This document shows positions 42,179-50,109 of a stretch of 64,000 nt of DNA, piece by piece. The notes beneath the pieces were generated by a model that saw nothing but the letters and a program-made list of their open reading frames with translations, had not been told where the DNA came from and ran no database searches. The stretch is from the NCBI RefSeq assembly GCF_018069755.1, contig NZ_JAGQDE010000014.1:79052-143051 (forward strand), given 5' to 3'. The translations under genes were made by a program, and so were the position numbers. The stretch is from Ideonella aquatica (GTDB taxonomy: Bacteria > Pseudomonadota > Gammaproteobacteria > Burkholderiales > Burkholderiaceae_C). How positions within the stretch are numbered: position 1 is the first letter of the stretch; the number at the start of each line of letters is the position of its first letter.

Positions 42179-45100
42179 TCAGTCCTCCTGGACAACGTCA
42201 CCGGGCCTCAGCTCCAGTCCCACCAGCTTCGCAAACTCCTTGGCTGCGAAGCCGGTGTCGAAGTGGGCGCCGTCGCTGACGTTCACGACCACTGGCGCTT
42301 GGTCTTCGGCCAGCAGCCGGCGCAGGCTGTTGATCACGCCCTCAATCACGCTGGCAGTGACCTCGCGCTCCTGGAAGCGCACGGTCACAGTATTCTCTCC
42401 CTCACCGATCTCGATGCGCACGCCCTTGAAAAGAGTTCCAGGTAGATCTCGGAAACGGTTGATGACACCAAACACGCGGTCGGTGGTGTCCAGGCTGATG
42501 CGCTTGGGTTGCAGTTTGACGGGTTTGGTGTCGTTGATTTGGACGGTCTTGTCGCCGCTGGCCGGAATGTGGAAGTCTGCCGTCTTGATAGCCTCGCCGG
42601 CGCGGGCATGAACGAGCAGTCGGGCTGCGGTGGCGCCAATCTCGAACGGCCCTTCGTAGGCCAAGCCGTCGCGCGGGTTGGAGCCGTCCAACGTGTAGGT
42701 CAGCGTGGCCTTGGGCGCGCACGCCAACGTGACGCGGCGCTTGTCGGCGGCGGGCTCCACCTGGTGGCGGATCTTCAGCTCGGCGGTCCAGCGAACGGGC
42801 GTGCCGGTCTCATAGTGGCCCGTGGTGTCTCGGGCGAGGAAGTACAGCGTGCCTTCCGTCGTGGTGAAACTGTCGAGGTCCTCGACTGACTGCCCGTTCA
42901 CCAGCCCCTCGGGGCGGGTGGCGTACACCACCACCGGGCTTTCGCCCGCGTGGCGCGGCGTGAGACTCAGGATGGTGGCGCCCGTGTCAGGCTGGGTGCC
43001 AATGACCGACACGTTGACCGTAGTCTTGTCCTTTGGGAACGGCCCCTTCTCGATGTACCCGTCTTCACCCAGGCGCCAGCGGCCTTGCTTCAGGGCCTCG
43101 GTCTTCAGCGTGTCCATGCCACCTGAGCCAGGCATCCAGGGCCAGTCGGGGTTGCTCTTGGCACGCGCGACCACGTCTTTCCACGGCGTGCGGCGGTTGT
43201 CCTTGCCCGAAGGCCACAGAACTTCTTCCGCCATGGCGAAGTATTCGCCGAAGCTGTCTGTCAGGTTGGCGGCCAGCTTGTAGTTGGCGCGCGGGCTGGC
43301 CAGCAGCGTCTCGATCTGAGCCTCGGCGGACTGCTCGCCCTTGCCGAGCTTGAGGCCGTTGTCGATGGTGACGTTGGCCAGGAAGTGCCGGCCGTCGATG
43401 GGATCGGAGCTCGGGAAGTAGACCCGGTTGTAGGCAGCGGAGAGCGCCTTGGCAAAGCGGCCTTCCGCTTCTTCGAGCCGGTCACGCGCCTCCTCGAACA
43501 GGGTGTCGCCAGCCTTCAGGCGCTTGTGGATTTGCTCGATGGCGTAGAGCTCACGCAGGCGGTCTTCCACAGCGTCGGCCAAGTGACTGTCTTGCCCCGT
43601 CAGCACCAGCAGATTGTTCTTCTCCTGTTGGTAGTCGAAGAAGTTCTGCAACTCGCTGGGCGGGACCTTGCCGTCCGGCTTGATGACGATGAGGGTGCGT
43701 GGGCCGCTCAGGCGGATCTCGTCGAGGCGGGGCAGCACCTGCACGTCTTGGTAGGCCTGTCGCCTGTCCGGCTGGAGGATGCCGGTGAGCCGGTTAATAA
43801 GCGCCTGGTCGATCTTGGGCTGTGGCACCTCTTTGGCGTTGCGCTCGATCTGGCGCGAGAGGTTCTCGGTCTCCTTGACGAAGAGACGCTGGTCCTCGCG
43901 GTGCAGATACCAGGCTTGCTCGCGCAGCCTCTGCAGGACCTGCAGGAACTCGTCGGGCTTGCGGCCAGGTGCGGCGAGAAACTCAATGACCTCGCTCTCT
44001 GAAAGTCCGATGCGACCGCCCACTGCGCGGGACAGCGACGACGCCAGCAGCAGCGTCATCACCTGGCGGGATGCGTCGGTATCGAGCTCGGCGTCGATGG
44101 TCTCGGCGATTGCGTTGCCTTTGTCAGCGATGTCCCGCGTGACTGCCGGCAGCAGCTTGGGGGCGATGCGCTCGATCTCGTCGCGTACCTGGTCATCGTT
44201 GAGGGCGAGATGCTGGGCGCCAATGAGGTGGACATCATCGTCTTCGCGCTGCGCCACGCTCTTGAGCAGCCGCGCGGTGAACTGCATCAGCCCGCGGGTC
44301 TGTCGGAAACCTTCGTTCTCCTTGAACAGGGCGACGAGGTGCTTGAAAGATGGATGGAAAGGGTAGGTCTCCCGGACCTGTTCGGCAATCTGCTCGATGC
44401 TGGCCGCGACGATGTAGCCTGCGTCCTCGGCCTTCTTGACCTGTTGTGCGTACTCCTCGGCCACGTCGGAGATGACGCGCTCGCTGGGCATCTCGTCGAT
44501 GAGACGTGTCTTCAAGATCTCGTAGATCTCGTTGCCGGCCAGCTGTACCGGAGTGATCGTCATCGCTTGACGGCGCGTCTCCTGCTGAAGGTTCGAGATA
44601 GCGTCGGTCAACGCCTTGGTCTGCGCCTGGTAGCTGCCAGACAGGTTGGCGACGACGATGCAGCAATTGGGCAGTTCCAGCGCCGCACTCATCAGGGTGG
44701 CCAGCGAGAACACCACCATGTTCGCCAGGGTGCCTTGCCCGAAGACCTGGGTGCTAGCGTTGTCCAGGTAGGGCGGCAACTCGTCAAGAAGGATCAGGGT
44801 CGGCTTGTCGCCGATGATCTCTTTCCACTTCGCCTGGTCGACGGACTTCGGGCCGTTGGCCCAGTAGGGCTTGATCGCTTCGGGCTCGCCCAGCTGCGTG
44901 GCGATATCCCCCCAGATGTAGTTGTCGGGCGTGTTGCGGCCATTGAAGGCTGCGATGCGTGCCTGGCCGAAGTCGATACGGTCCTTCAGGTCGGCCGGCA
45001 GTACTTCCTGCCGCAGGTTCGGGTGGCGCGCCAGCAGTCCCAGCGCGATCATCATGTGCGTCTTGCCGCCGCCCATCGCCTGGGTCAATTCGAATACCGC

Positions 45101-45301
45101 TTGATCCGACTTTCCAGACAGTCGCAGAAGGCCCTCGCGGAACAACTGCGCCATGCCGTGGGTGACGAAGTTGCGCGAAAAGAACTCGCGCCCATCCCCG
45201 GCGTCGTGAATGAGGTCGGCCAGGTTCTCGATACCCTGGCTCATCCGGTAGTCGTAGATGGCCGCGCTGAAGCGGCAGGCCTGCTTGACGGTCTTGATCA
45301 C
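42179..45301 (-). CDS. DUF499-family P-loop ATPase of the defence module
   Basis: The product has about 1,040 residues from GTG 45301, whose GTGA overlaps the RHH gene's stop. A Walker A motif (FELTQAMGGGKTHMMIALGL) and Walker B (TLILLDELPPYLDNA) fall in the first 200 residues, with a sensor-like FIVVAN-type strand (CCIVVANLSGSYQAQ) after. The middle resembles other STAND/AAA-like ATPases; the C-terminal third is beta-rich. DUF499 proteins partner DUF1156 methylases and PLD-SNF2 helicases in anti-phage loci and probably act as the phage-sensing or DNA-loading ATPase. Confidence 0.8.
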   Translation of the reverse strand: MIKTVKQACRFSAAIYDYRMSQGIENLADLIHDAGDGREFFSRNFVTHGMAQLFREGLLRLSGKSDQAVFELTQAMGGGKTHMMIALGLLARHPNLRQEVLPADLKDRIDFGQARIAAFNGRNTPDNYIWGDIATQLGEPEAIKPYWANGPKSVDQAKWKEIIGDKPTLILLDELPPYLDNASTQVFGQGTLANMVVFSLATLMSAALELPNCCIVVANLSGSYQAQTKALTDAISNLQQETRRQAMTITPVQLAGNEIYEILKTRLIDEMPSERVISDVAEEYAQQVKKAEDAGYIVAASIEQIAEQVRETYPFHPSFKHLVALFKENEGFRQTRGLMQFTARLLKSVAQREDDDVHLIGAQHLALNDDQVRDEIERIAPKLLPAVTRDIADKGNAIAETIDAELDTDASRQVMTLLLASSLSRAVGGRIGLSESEVIEFLAAPGRKPDEFLQVLQRLREQAWYLHREDQRLFVKETENLSRQIERNAKEVPQPKIDQALINRLTGILQPDRRQAYQDVQVLPRLDEIRLSGPRTLIVIKPDGKVPPSELQNFFDYQQEKNNLLVLTGQDSHLADAVEDRLRELYAIEQIHKRLKAGDTLFEEARDRLEEAEGRFAKALSAAYNRVYFPSSDPIDGRHFLANVTIDNGLKLGKGEQSAEAQIETLLASPRANYKLAANLTDSFGEYFAMAEEVLWPSGKDNRRTPWKDVVARAKSNPDWPWMPGSGGMDTLKTEALKQGRWRLGEDGYIEKGPFPKDKTTVNVSVIGTQPDTGATILSLTPRHAGESPVVVYATRPEGLVNGQSVEDLDSFTTTEGTLYFLARDTTGHYETGTPVRWTAELKIRHQVEPAADKRRVTLACAPKATLTYTLDGSNPRDGLAYEGPFEIGATAARLLVHARAGEAIKTADFHIPASGDKTVQINDTKPVKLQPKRISLDTTDRVFGVINRFRDLPGTLFKGVRIEIGEGENTVTVRFQEREVTASVIEGVINSLRRLLAEDQAPVVVNVSDGAHFDTGFAAKEFAKLVGLELRPGDVVQED

Positions 45302-45498
45302 GAAGAGGCTCCCTTGGCCGCGCGCTTGTTGCTGGTGGACGCATCTGTGGCGATGCCCTTGACCCTGCAATGCTCGCGGATCATCACCTCGACCATGTTG
45401 GCGATGGAGCGGTGTTCCAACTCGGCAGCCCGCTGCAGCGCTTCCTTGATCTCTGGTCCGATGCGAAGCGTTAGAGTGGCGGTCTTGCTGGCAGCCAT
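45298..45498 (-). CDS. ribbon-helix-helix protein heading the defence operon
   Basis: The 66-residue product has an RHH pattern: TATLTLRIGPEIKEALQRAA, then ELEHRSIANMVEVMIREHC and a basic Lys-rich tail. ATG 45498 has AAGAGG upstream. It overlaps the DUF499 start and lies directly downstream of an ACTGCA direct repeat. RHH proteins bind such repeats, so it is probably the operon's autoregulator. Confidence 0.7.
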   Translation of the reverse strand: MAASKTATLTLRIGPEIKEALQRAAELEHRSIANMVEVMIREHCRVKGIATDASTSNKRAAKGASS

Positions 45499-45515
45499 GG
45501 CGTCCTCTTGTCGGG

Positions 45516-45532
45516 ACTGCAAATGTACTGCA
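45516..45532 (-). promoter_or_regulatory. candidate RHH operator (11-bp spaced direct repeat)
   Basis: ACTGCA occurs at 45516-45521 and again at 45527-45532, an 11-bp period that puts both half-sites on the same DNA face, as RHH dimers need. It lies 17 bp upstream of the RHH start, where bound protein would block the operon's translation-start region or promoter. Confidence 0.4.
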
Positions 45533-45630
45533 TCAAGCAGCCACAGACTGCGAGTAGGCCAGCTTGGTACTTGCGTGCTCGCCGTATCTGCCAAACACCC
45601 AGCGGACGATTCGCCGAGAGCGTTTCCCAG

Positions 45631-45957
45631 TCACTTCATGCGTTCGCCGTCGGAAGCTACGGATGCGTCCGCGGCGGTAGTGCCCCAGGGTGAGCGCGCC
45701 TTCAGGGTGCGGCGCAGGCAGTCATTGGGCGCGAGCGGCTGGTCGAGCATGGCCTGAAGGGCAGCAAAGCCCTTGGCATCAAGCGCGAAGAAGGTTTGGT
45801 CCAGCAACACTTCTTCGGCCCGCCGGCAAGCCGATTCAAGTACGAAGTCCGAACGGGTGCAGCCTAAACGGTCGGCCGCTTGGCTGATCAGGTTTCGCTG
45901 CCACGCTTTGCAGCGGATACTGATCTTGACCAGTTCCTTTGATCTAGTTTGGCCCAT
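45631..45957 (-). CDS. DUF1778 (TacA-like) antitoxin without a toxin partner
   Basis: The 108-residue product has an RHH N-terminus (KELVKISIRCKAWQRNLISQ, AADRLGCTRSDFVLESACRR) and the toxin-binding tail seen in TacA antitoxins (AEEVLLDQTFFALDAKGFAA, LDQPLAPNDCLRRTLKARSP). These normally precede a GNAT acetyltransferase toxin. Here the next gene downstream is the RHH defence regulator and no GNAT ORF is present, so the antitoxin is an orphan. ATG 45957 has AGAAGGG upstream. Confidence 0.72.
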   Translation of the reverse strand: MGQTRSKELVKISIRCKAWQRNLISQAADRLGCTRSDFVLESACRRAEEVLLDQTFFALDAKGFAALQAMLDQPLAPNDCLRRTLKARSPWGTTAADASVASDGERMK

Positions 45958-45985
45958 GAAGCGCCCTTCTTCTGCTGAATCCGCA

Positions 45986-46004
45986 ATGTCAGAGTCGGAT
46001 GTCA
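45986..46004 (-). promoter_or_regulatory. candidate operator of the DUF1778 antitoxin gene
   Basis: ATGTCA is repeated at 45986-45991 and 45999-46004 (13-bp period), just upstream of the antitoxin gene's ribosome site. Direct repeats of this kind are typical RHH sites. The repeat is short, so chance is possible. Confidence 0.3.
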
Positions 46005-46185
46005 CACCATCCTATTTTGTAGTCAGGGCCCAGTGGCCGGCTCGGGAAGGGCCCGATCCCGGCGGGCCACGCCCTCATCTGTGTCGCGGTTGGGCTCACA
46101 CTTGGTTGGGCAATATGGCCGGTTGACGTTGGCCCGCCAGCAGGCTCACAATCCATCTGCTTGCTGGCTGCCCTGCAGCCCGGTA

Positions 46186-46336
46186 GTGGCACGAAACGCC
46201 ACGCCCTCAACATCGTCAGGCTCCTGCAATAGCGATGGGGTCCAGCCGTCAGGCCCGGACTCGGGAGTTGAATCTCCTCTTGCCGAGTGGCATTGCCCCC
46301 GAGCGCACCCGCCGTGTGTGTCCTCGGGGGGCAATG
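46186..46336 (+). promoter_or_regulatory. structured leader RNA, copy A
   Basis: Stem P3 is GTGGC/GCCAC (46186-46202). Stem P4 is CATCG/CGATG (46211-46237) enclosing TCAGGCTCCTGCAATAG. A further 13-bp hairpin, CATTGCCCCCGAG with CTCGGGGGGCAATG (46291-46336), ends just before the gene's ribosome site. Same architecture as copies B-G with different stem sequences. Likely cis-regulator of the gene at 46361. Confidence 0.65.
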
Positions 46337-46360
46337 TCGCCCGCGCACACAGGAGCCCCC

Positions 46361-46546
46361 ATGGCACACGCTGCCGTCCTCCCTGGCCACGATGAGGCCA
46401 CGCCCGAACGCATGGCATCCGCCGGCGTCCCCTTTGAGACCGCGTGGTGGTATCACCTCATCGGTCGCAGACTGACGCGCTTTTCGGAGCGTGACATCGA
46501 TCGCATCATGGAAGTGCGTCGTCTCGTTGCCGAGGCGAGTCTGTGA
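46361..46546 (+). CDS. small ICE protein
   Basis: The 61-residue product from ATG 46361 (AGGAG 6 bp upstream) contains ASAGVPFETAWWYHLIGRRL and SERDIDRIMEVRRLVAEASL. It is fully helical and probably an intact small regulator. It is preceded by leader copy A and is the first plus-strand ICE gene after the cargo block. No family recognised. Confidence 0.6.
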   Translation: MAHAAVLPGHDEATPERMASAGVPFETAWWYHLIGRRLTRFSERDIDRIMEVRRLVAEASL

Positions 46547-46573
46547 CTTCCTGTGGACCCCGGCTTGAGGCCG

Positions 46574-46775
46574 GGTTCTTCAAGCGCTTGAGTACTGCAC
46601 CGGGCGCTTGAAGAACCAGGTTTCCCTGCCTGACCGACTCAATCGGTCCGACCGTGGCACGTTACGCCACGCCCAGACACCGAAAGGCTCCTGAAAGAGC
46701 GGTGGACCTGCCGGCCCTCAAGCCGGCAGCCTGGAGTTCAGTTCCATCAACCCCCTGGGGATGTCATCCATCCCC
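46574..46775 (+). promoter_or_regulatory. structured leader RNA, copy B (upstream of DUF3577)
   Basis: P1 is a 14-bp inverted repeat GGTTCTTCAAGCGC/GCGCTTGAAGAACC (46574-46617). P2 is GACCGA/TCGGTC (46632-46648). P3 is GTGGC/GCCAC (46654-46670). P4 is CACCG/CGGTG around AAAGGCTCCTGAAAGAG (46678-46704). P5 is CTGCCGGC/GCCGGCAG (46708-46729), followed by CTGGAGT. A last hairpin GGGGATG/CATCCCC (46757-46775) lies ahead of the gene. This is the most complete copy. Confidence 0.75.
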
Positions 46776-46819
46776 GGCGGGGCTGGGTGCGTCCCCTTTC
46801 TTGTCACTGGAGATGCACC

Positions 46820-47293
46820 ATGCCTGAAGCACAAGCCCAAACCGTCTCGATGTTCAACCTGATCGTCGAGGGTGTCGGCTACCTCAACCGGGTTCGTTCC
46901 GTCACGCCGAAGAAGGGGCCCGCCTACCTGGCGTGCACCATCAACGCGATGATGGGCGAGTCCACAGCTGTCGAGTACGTCTCGATCGATTGCCGCATCG
47001 TCGGCAAGCAAGCGCTCGAAGCGGTCAAGCAGTTGGAGGACGCGGTGAAGGCCAAGCAGAAGGTGATCGTCGGCTTCCGTGCCGGTGACCCCAAGCCTGA
47101 CTTCTACGAGTTCACCAACAGCCAAACCGGCGAGGTGGTCCAGCGCGAAGGCCTCAAGGCCCGCCTGCTGCAGTTGACCTTTGCGAAGGTCGACGGCCAG
47201 AAGGTGGAGATCCCTGTGGTCGAGCGCGCGCAACGCGCTGATGAGTCGGCCCAGGCCGGTGGTGCCCAGCGGCACGAACCGGCCGAGGCCTGA
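46820..47293 (+). CDS. DUF3577 (STY4534-like) ICE protein
   Basis: The 157-residue product is OB-fold-like: MFNLIVEGVGYLNRVRSVTP, GPAYLACTINAMMGESTAVE, YVSIDCRIVGKQALEAVKQL, then KVIVGFRAGDPKPDFYEF and LKARLLQLTFAKVDGQKVEI. It matches DUF3577 proteins of PFGI-1/SPI-7-type elements and may bind single-stranded DNA. GGAGATGCACC precedes ATG 46820. Preceded by leader copy B. Confidence 0.75.
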   Translation: MPEAQAQTVSMFNLIVEGVGYLNRVRSVTPKKGPAYLACTINAMMGESTAVEYVSIDCRIVGKQALEAVKQLEDAVKAKQKVIVGFRAGDPKPDFYEFTNSQTGEVVQREGLKARLLQLTFAKVDGQKVEIPVVERAQRADESAQAGGAQRHEPAEA

Positions 47294-47493
47294 TGAAGCG
47301 TAAGCTGAATCCCGAGCAACGCAAACACGTTGCCGGGGTGATCGACAAGGCCGCCATCGCGTACTTCGCGGTGGTTGGCTACACTGCATGGTCAGCAGGT
47401 CAGTACCTCGTTTTCGCGCATGCCATCCTGGCATTCGTGGTCTTCGAGGCTCTGGCCGTCTGGATTTTGAAGGAGCCCGAAGATGAGCACTGA
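47293..47493 (+). CDS. small two-TM protein
   Basis: The 66-residue product (ATG 47293 overlapping the DUF3577 stop) has two membrane segments (AAIAYFAVVGYTAWSAGQYL and VFAHAILAFVVFEALAVWIL) and short charged ends. It is coupled to DUF3577 on one side and overlaps the next small membrane protein on the other. Function unknown. Confidence 0.6.
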   Translation: MKRKLNPEQRKHVAGVIDKAAIAYFAVVGYTAWSAGQYLVFAHAILAFVVFEALAVWILKEPEDEH

Positions 47494-47617
47494 GCAGCAA
47501 ATCGCCTCCGTCGTCATCGGCTGGGGAATGATCGCCATCGCCGCGGCCGTCGCGTACTGGGTCCATTGGACCGACAAGCGCGTCGATCGTGAACGGCGGT
47601 CAACTTCAAGCCACTGA
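47483..47617 (+). CDS. 44-residue single-TM protein
   Basis: AAGGAG precedes ATG 47483, which lies inside the previous gene's end. The product reads MSTEQQIASVVIGWGMIAIA, continuing as AAVAYWVHW and a basic tail. It has one membrane helix with a cytoplasmic Arg/Lys-rich end. It is probably the third member of a DUF3577-TM-TM operon. The coupling and ribosome site make it credible despite its size. Confidence 0.55.
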   Translation: MSTEQQIASVVIGWGMIAIAAAVAYWVHWTDKRVDRERRSTSSH

Positions 47618-47650
47618 CCAGCCTCCCTGAGCCTGCCCCTTCCTAGGGGC

Positions 47651-47832
47651 GGCTTTCTAGACCGGCGCGGGCCGCCGGTGCAGAAAGCCAAGGTTTCACG
47701 TTTGTTCCCGAGTGGCGGCTTCTTGGCAATCAAGCCGCGCCTGGTTTGTGCGTTTTCCCAAGACGCACGCCCTGACACCGCAAGGCTCCTGCAAGAGCGG
47801 TGCACCGACAGCCTTGGCTGACGGCCTGGAGT
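47651..47832 (+). promoter_or_regulatory. structured leader RNA, copy C (upstream of DUF3275)
   Basis: P1 is GGCTTTCT/AGAAAGCC (47651-47689). P2 is GCGGCTT/AAGCCGC (47715-47738). P3 is GTGCGT/ACGCAC (47748-47768). P4 is CACCG/CGGTG around CAAGGCTCCTGCAAGAG (47776-47802). P5 is CAGCC/GGCTG (47809-47820), then CTGGAGT. A GCCCC/GGGGC hairpin at 47635-47650 just before may terminate the upstream operon. About 270 bp separate this copy from its gene, more than in the others. Confidence 0.7.
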
Positions 47833-48099
47833 GCGATTGATGCAAGCTTCCCGGCTCAACCGGGTCTCGTCATGGCGGCGCCTTCTGGCCAACCGCCGAA
47901 TCGCCTGCGGCTGAACCCTGCAGGCACCGTGCTTCCTGGACCGCGGGGCTTCGGCCTCGCGCGGTCTTCTCCAGGAACGGCACATCCAGCTCGCCAGCCA
48001 AGCCGGCACAGATCCCCAACCGCTTCGCGGGACCCCCAGTCCCGCCAGGGGCCTGGCACGTCCTTCGAGGCTTCATCTCAGCCCCAAAGGAGCTTAGCT

Positions 48100-48693
48100 A
48101 TGCCCATCTCAGTCCGAGGCACTCTCGTTGTCACGCGCAAACGCGGCCGCAAGGGTGAGTTCAACATTGGCGACCTGTGCACCGAGATCGGTGAGTTCGA
48201 GGTCAAGGACGCCCTGATCGAAGAGTTCGAGCCCGGCAAATACACCGGCGAGTTCGTCATCAAGTGGATCGAGCCCGACTCGTTCTCCTGGCGCGGCAAG
48301 GTCTTCGTCAAGGTCCGTGCGAACGTGGAGGCGATCTACATCGACGAGGCCGATGAGACGCCGGACGCTGCTCACACGGCGCTGCCGCCTGAGCCCGATC
48401 CTGCGGATCCCACGCCGCCCCGCGACGAGCGAGCCGCCACTGTCGAAGCCGTTGACCAGGGAAGTCCGTCTGCAGCACGACGGCCTCGCGTTGCACCGGC
48501 GGATGAGCCCGCGCCCGACGACCAGGCCCTGTTCGGTGCTGAGCTGTACCCGCTGCTGGAACAGCGGCAAGCCATGAAGCTCGACCCGACGATCGATCGC
48601 ATGCAGTTCCGGCAGCAGCGGGACCGGCTCAAGGCGCTGGGCTACACCTTCGACGTGAAGAGCCAGACCTGGTCCAGCGACGTGCCAGTCTGA
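48100..48693 (+). CDS. DUF3275 ICE protein
   Basis: The 197-residue product has the DUF3275 N-terminal domain: MPISVRGTLVVTRKRGRKGE, FNIGDLCTEIGEFEVKDALI, and GKYTGEFVIKWIEPDSFSWR. An acidic Pro/Ala linker leads to a C-terminal helix pair (LKLDPTID-like region, RQQRDRLKALGYTFDVKSQT). AAAGGAG precedes ATG 48100. Known from PFGI-1-class elements; molecular function unknown. Confidence 0.72.
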   Translation: MPISVRGTLVVTRKRGRKGEFNIGDLCTEIGEFEVKDALIEEFEPGKYTGEFVIKWIEPDSFSWRGKVFVKVRANVEAIYIDEADETPDAAHTALPPEPDPADPTPPRDERAATVEAVDQGSPSAARRPRVAPADEPAPDDQALFGAELYPLLEQRQAMKLDPTIDRMQFRQQRDRLKALGYTFDVKSQTWSSDVPV

Positions 48694-48728
48694 GCTGTCT
48701 GAGCCCACAAGGCTCGATCGCTCCAACG

Positions 48729-48747
48729 CCCGCCTCGTGCGGGCTTT
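48729..48747 (+). terminator. intrinsic terminator after DUF3275
   Basis: CCCGC pairs with GCGGG (48729-48733 and 48739-48743) around CTCGT, followed by CTTTCC. It lies 36 bp after the DUF3275 stop and before leader copy D, so it insulates the next unit. Confidence 0.55.
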
Positions 48748-48971
48748 CCAGAGCGCCTAACGGGGCGCTTCGGCAAGCCCGCGCAGTACTGGCGGTAAAT
48801 GATTCCTGGGTGGCCACGCCCCCCATGCGTGGTGCCGTTTTGCTGTTGCAGCGGTGAAGAGGATCGAAGTGGTGTCCGTCGTCTGCGAGTTCGGACACGC
48901 CGCACGCGGGCCTGGGGATGGGCCAGCAGGTAGAGCAGACGTAGTCGATCCTGAGCCCGGTCCATTGGCCG

Positions 48972-49142
48972 GGTTCCTTGAGTGCTTGCGCCTCTCACCA
49001 CGAGTGGATGGAGCCCTGAAGGAACCTTTTGCGCTTCTCTACCGCCGACCGTCGGTTTCGGTCCGAAGGCGTCACGTCACGACGCGCCCACACGCGAGCT
49101 GGCTCCTGAAAGGGCTCGCGGGCGCCGCCAGGTGCCTGGAGT
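48972..49142 (+). promoter_or_regulatory. structured leader RNA, copy D
   Basis: P1 is GGTTCCTT/AAGGAACC (48972-49026). P2 is GACCG/CGGTC (49047-49063). P3 is GCGTC/GACGC (49069-49085). P4 is CGCGAGC/GCTCGCG around TGGCTCCTGAAAGG (49093-49120). P5 is GGCGCC/GGTGCC, then CTGGAGT (49136-49142). A CCGGGG/CCCCGG hairpin (49161-49179) follows. Every stem differs in sequence from copies B and E but keeps the pairing. Confidence 0.7.
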
Positions 49143-49221
49143 GTGATCGTTCAACCACCCCCGGGGTCGTTCACCCCGGACATGGGGTGCGGCCACCTTT
49201 TTCTTTGACAAGGAGATGTCC

Positions 49222-49788
49222 ATGCACCCTCATCACGTCACCATCAGCGGCCAAGCCCACGTCCGCGCTGGCGAGCAACTTAGCACCATCGACCTCGGCC
49301 TGCGCAGCTGGGACGAAGCGGTTCGGCTGTTGCTGGCCGCACATTTGCACGCCACGGCAGAGGGCCAGAGGATGGTGGAAACCCACCTGGTGCGGATGGC
49401 CCAGATTGCTGACCTGGCCCAGAACGCCGTTGCCTTGCTCGATCGCCTGCCCGACGCCGCGATGGCGCCACTCGGGGAGCACTGGACTCAGCTGCGCGGA
49501 GCGCTGCTGCAGCATGCCCTCACACTGAGCGGGCCTGCGTCGCCGACCGTGTCACGCCCTGCACCTGAAACGCAGGGCGAGGCCCAGCGGCCACCGCTCG
49601 GACTGCTGGCCCAGCGCTCGGGGCAGGACCTGCCGCTGGAGATCTGCTACAGCGCTGCCGGCTTCTACCTGGGCACCTACAACGACGAGGGGCCTTACAC
49701 CCGCGAATCGCAGGAGTACTGGCCCCAGCGTGAACAGGCGCAGCGCGCTCTGGACACGGGCCACTGGACCCAACGCTCTGATCATTGA
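49222..49788 (+). CDS. hypothetical ICE protein
   Basis: The 188-residue product begins at ATG 49222, 6 bp after AAGGAG (ATG 49216 is too close). It has a helical N-terminal half (SWDEAVRLLLAAHLHATAEG, MAQIADLAQNAVALLDRLPD) and a C-terminal half with YSAAGFYLGTYNDEGPYTRE, the kind of motif seen in plasmid-borne small proteins. Preceded by leader copy D. No function assigned. Confidence 0.6.
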   Translation: MHPHHVTISGQAHVRAGEQLSTIDLGLRSWDEAVRLLLAAHLHATAEGQRMVETHLVRMAQIADLAQNAVALLDRLPDAAMAPLGEHWTQLRGALLQHALTLSGPASPTVSRPAPETQGEAQRPPLGLLAQRSGQDLPLEICYSAAGFYLGTYNDEGPYTRESQEYWPQREQAQRALDTGHWTQRSDH

Positions 49789-49846
49789 CACGTCGCACCC
49801 GCGGCGCACCCGGCTGGCCTTTCAGTGAGGCCTTTCTTGGACGCCG

Positions 49847-50066
49847 GGTTCTTCAAGCCCTTCGACGATCGGTCTTGACCTGACGAGGGCTTGAAGAACA
49901 GAATCGAGACGTTTCCCGCCTGACCGACTCAATCGGTCCGACTGTGGCTCGTGACGCCACGCCCTCAAACACCGGTAGGCTCCTGCAAGAACGGTGGATC
50001 GGCAGCCCCAAGTTGTCGACCTGGAGTTTCTTCTCATCAACCCTCGTGGGGATGTCATCCATCCCC
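49847..50066 (+). promoter_or_regulatory. structured leader RNA, copy E
   Basis: P1 is GTTCTTCAAGCCC/GGGCTTGAAGAAC (49848-49899), which differs from copy B by a compensated C-G to G-C exchange. P2 is GACCGA/TCGGTC (49922-49938). P3 is GTGGC/GCCAC (49944-49960). P4 is CACCG/CGGTG around GTAGGCTCCTGCAAGAA (49970-49996), then CTGGAGT at 50021. The GGGGATG/CATCCCC hairpin (50048-50066) is shared with copy B. Confidence 0.75.
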
Positions 50067-50109
50067 AGCCTGGGGTTTGGTGCGTCCCCATTTCTTTTGG
50101 AGACGCACC

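Noticed and set aside
44210..45757. 515-codon plus-strand frame opposite DUF499
   Set aside because: Antisense of a P-loop ATPase gene; no ribosome site or motif.
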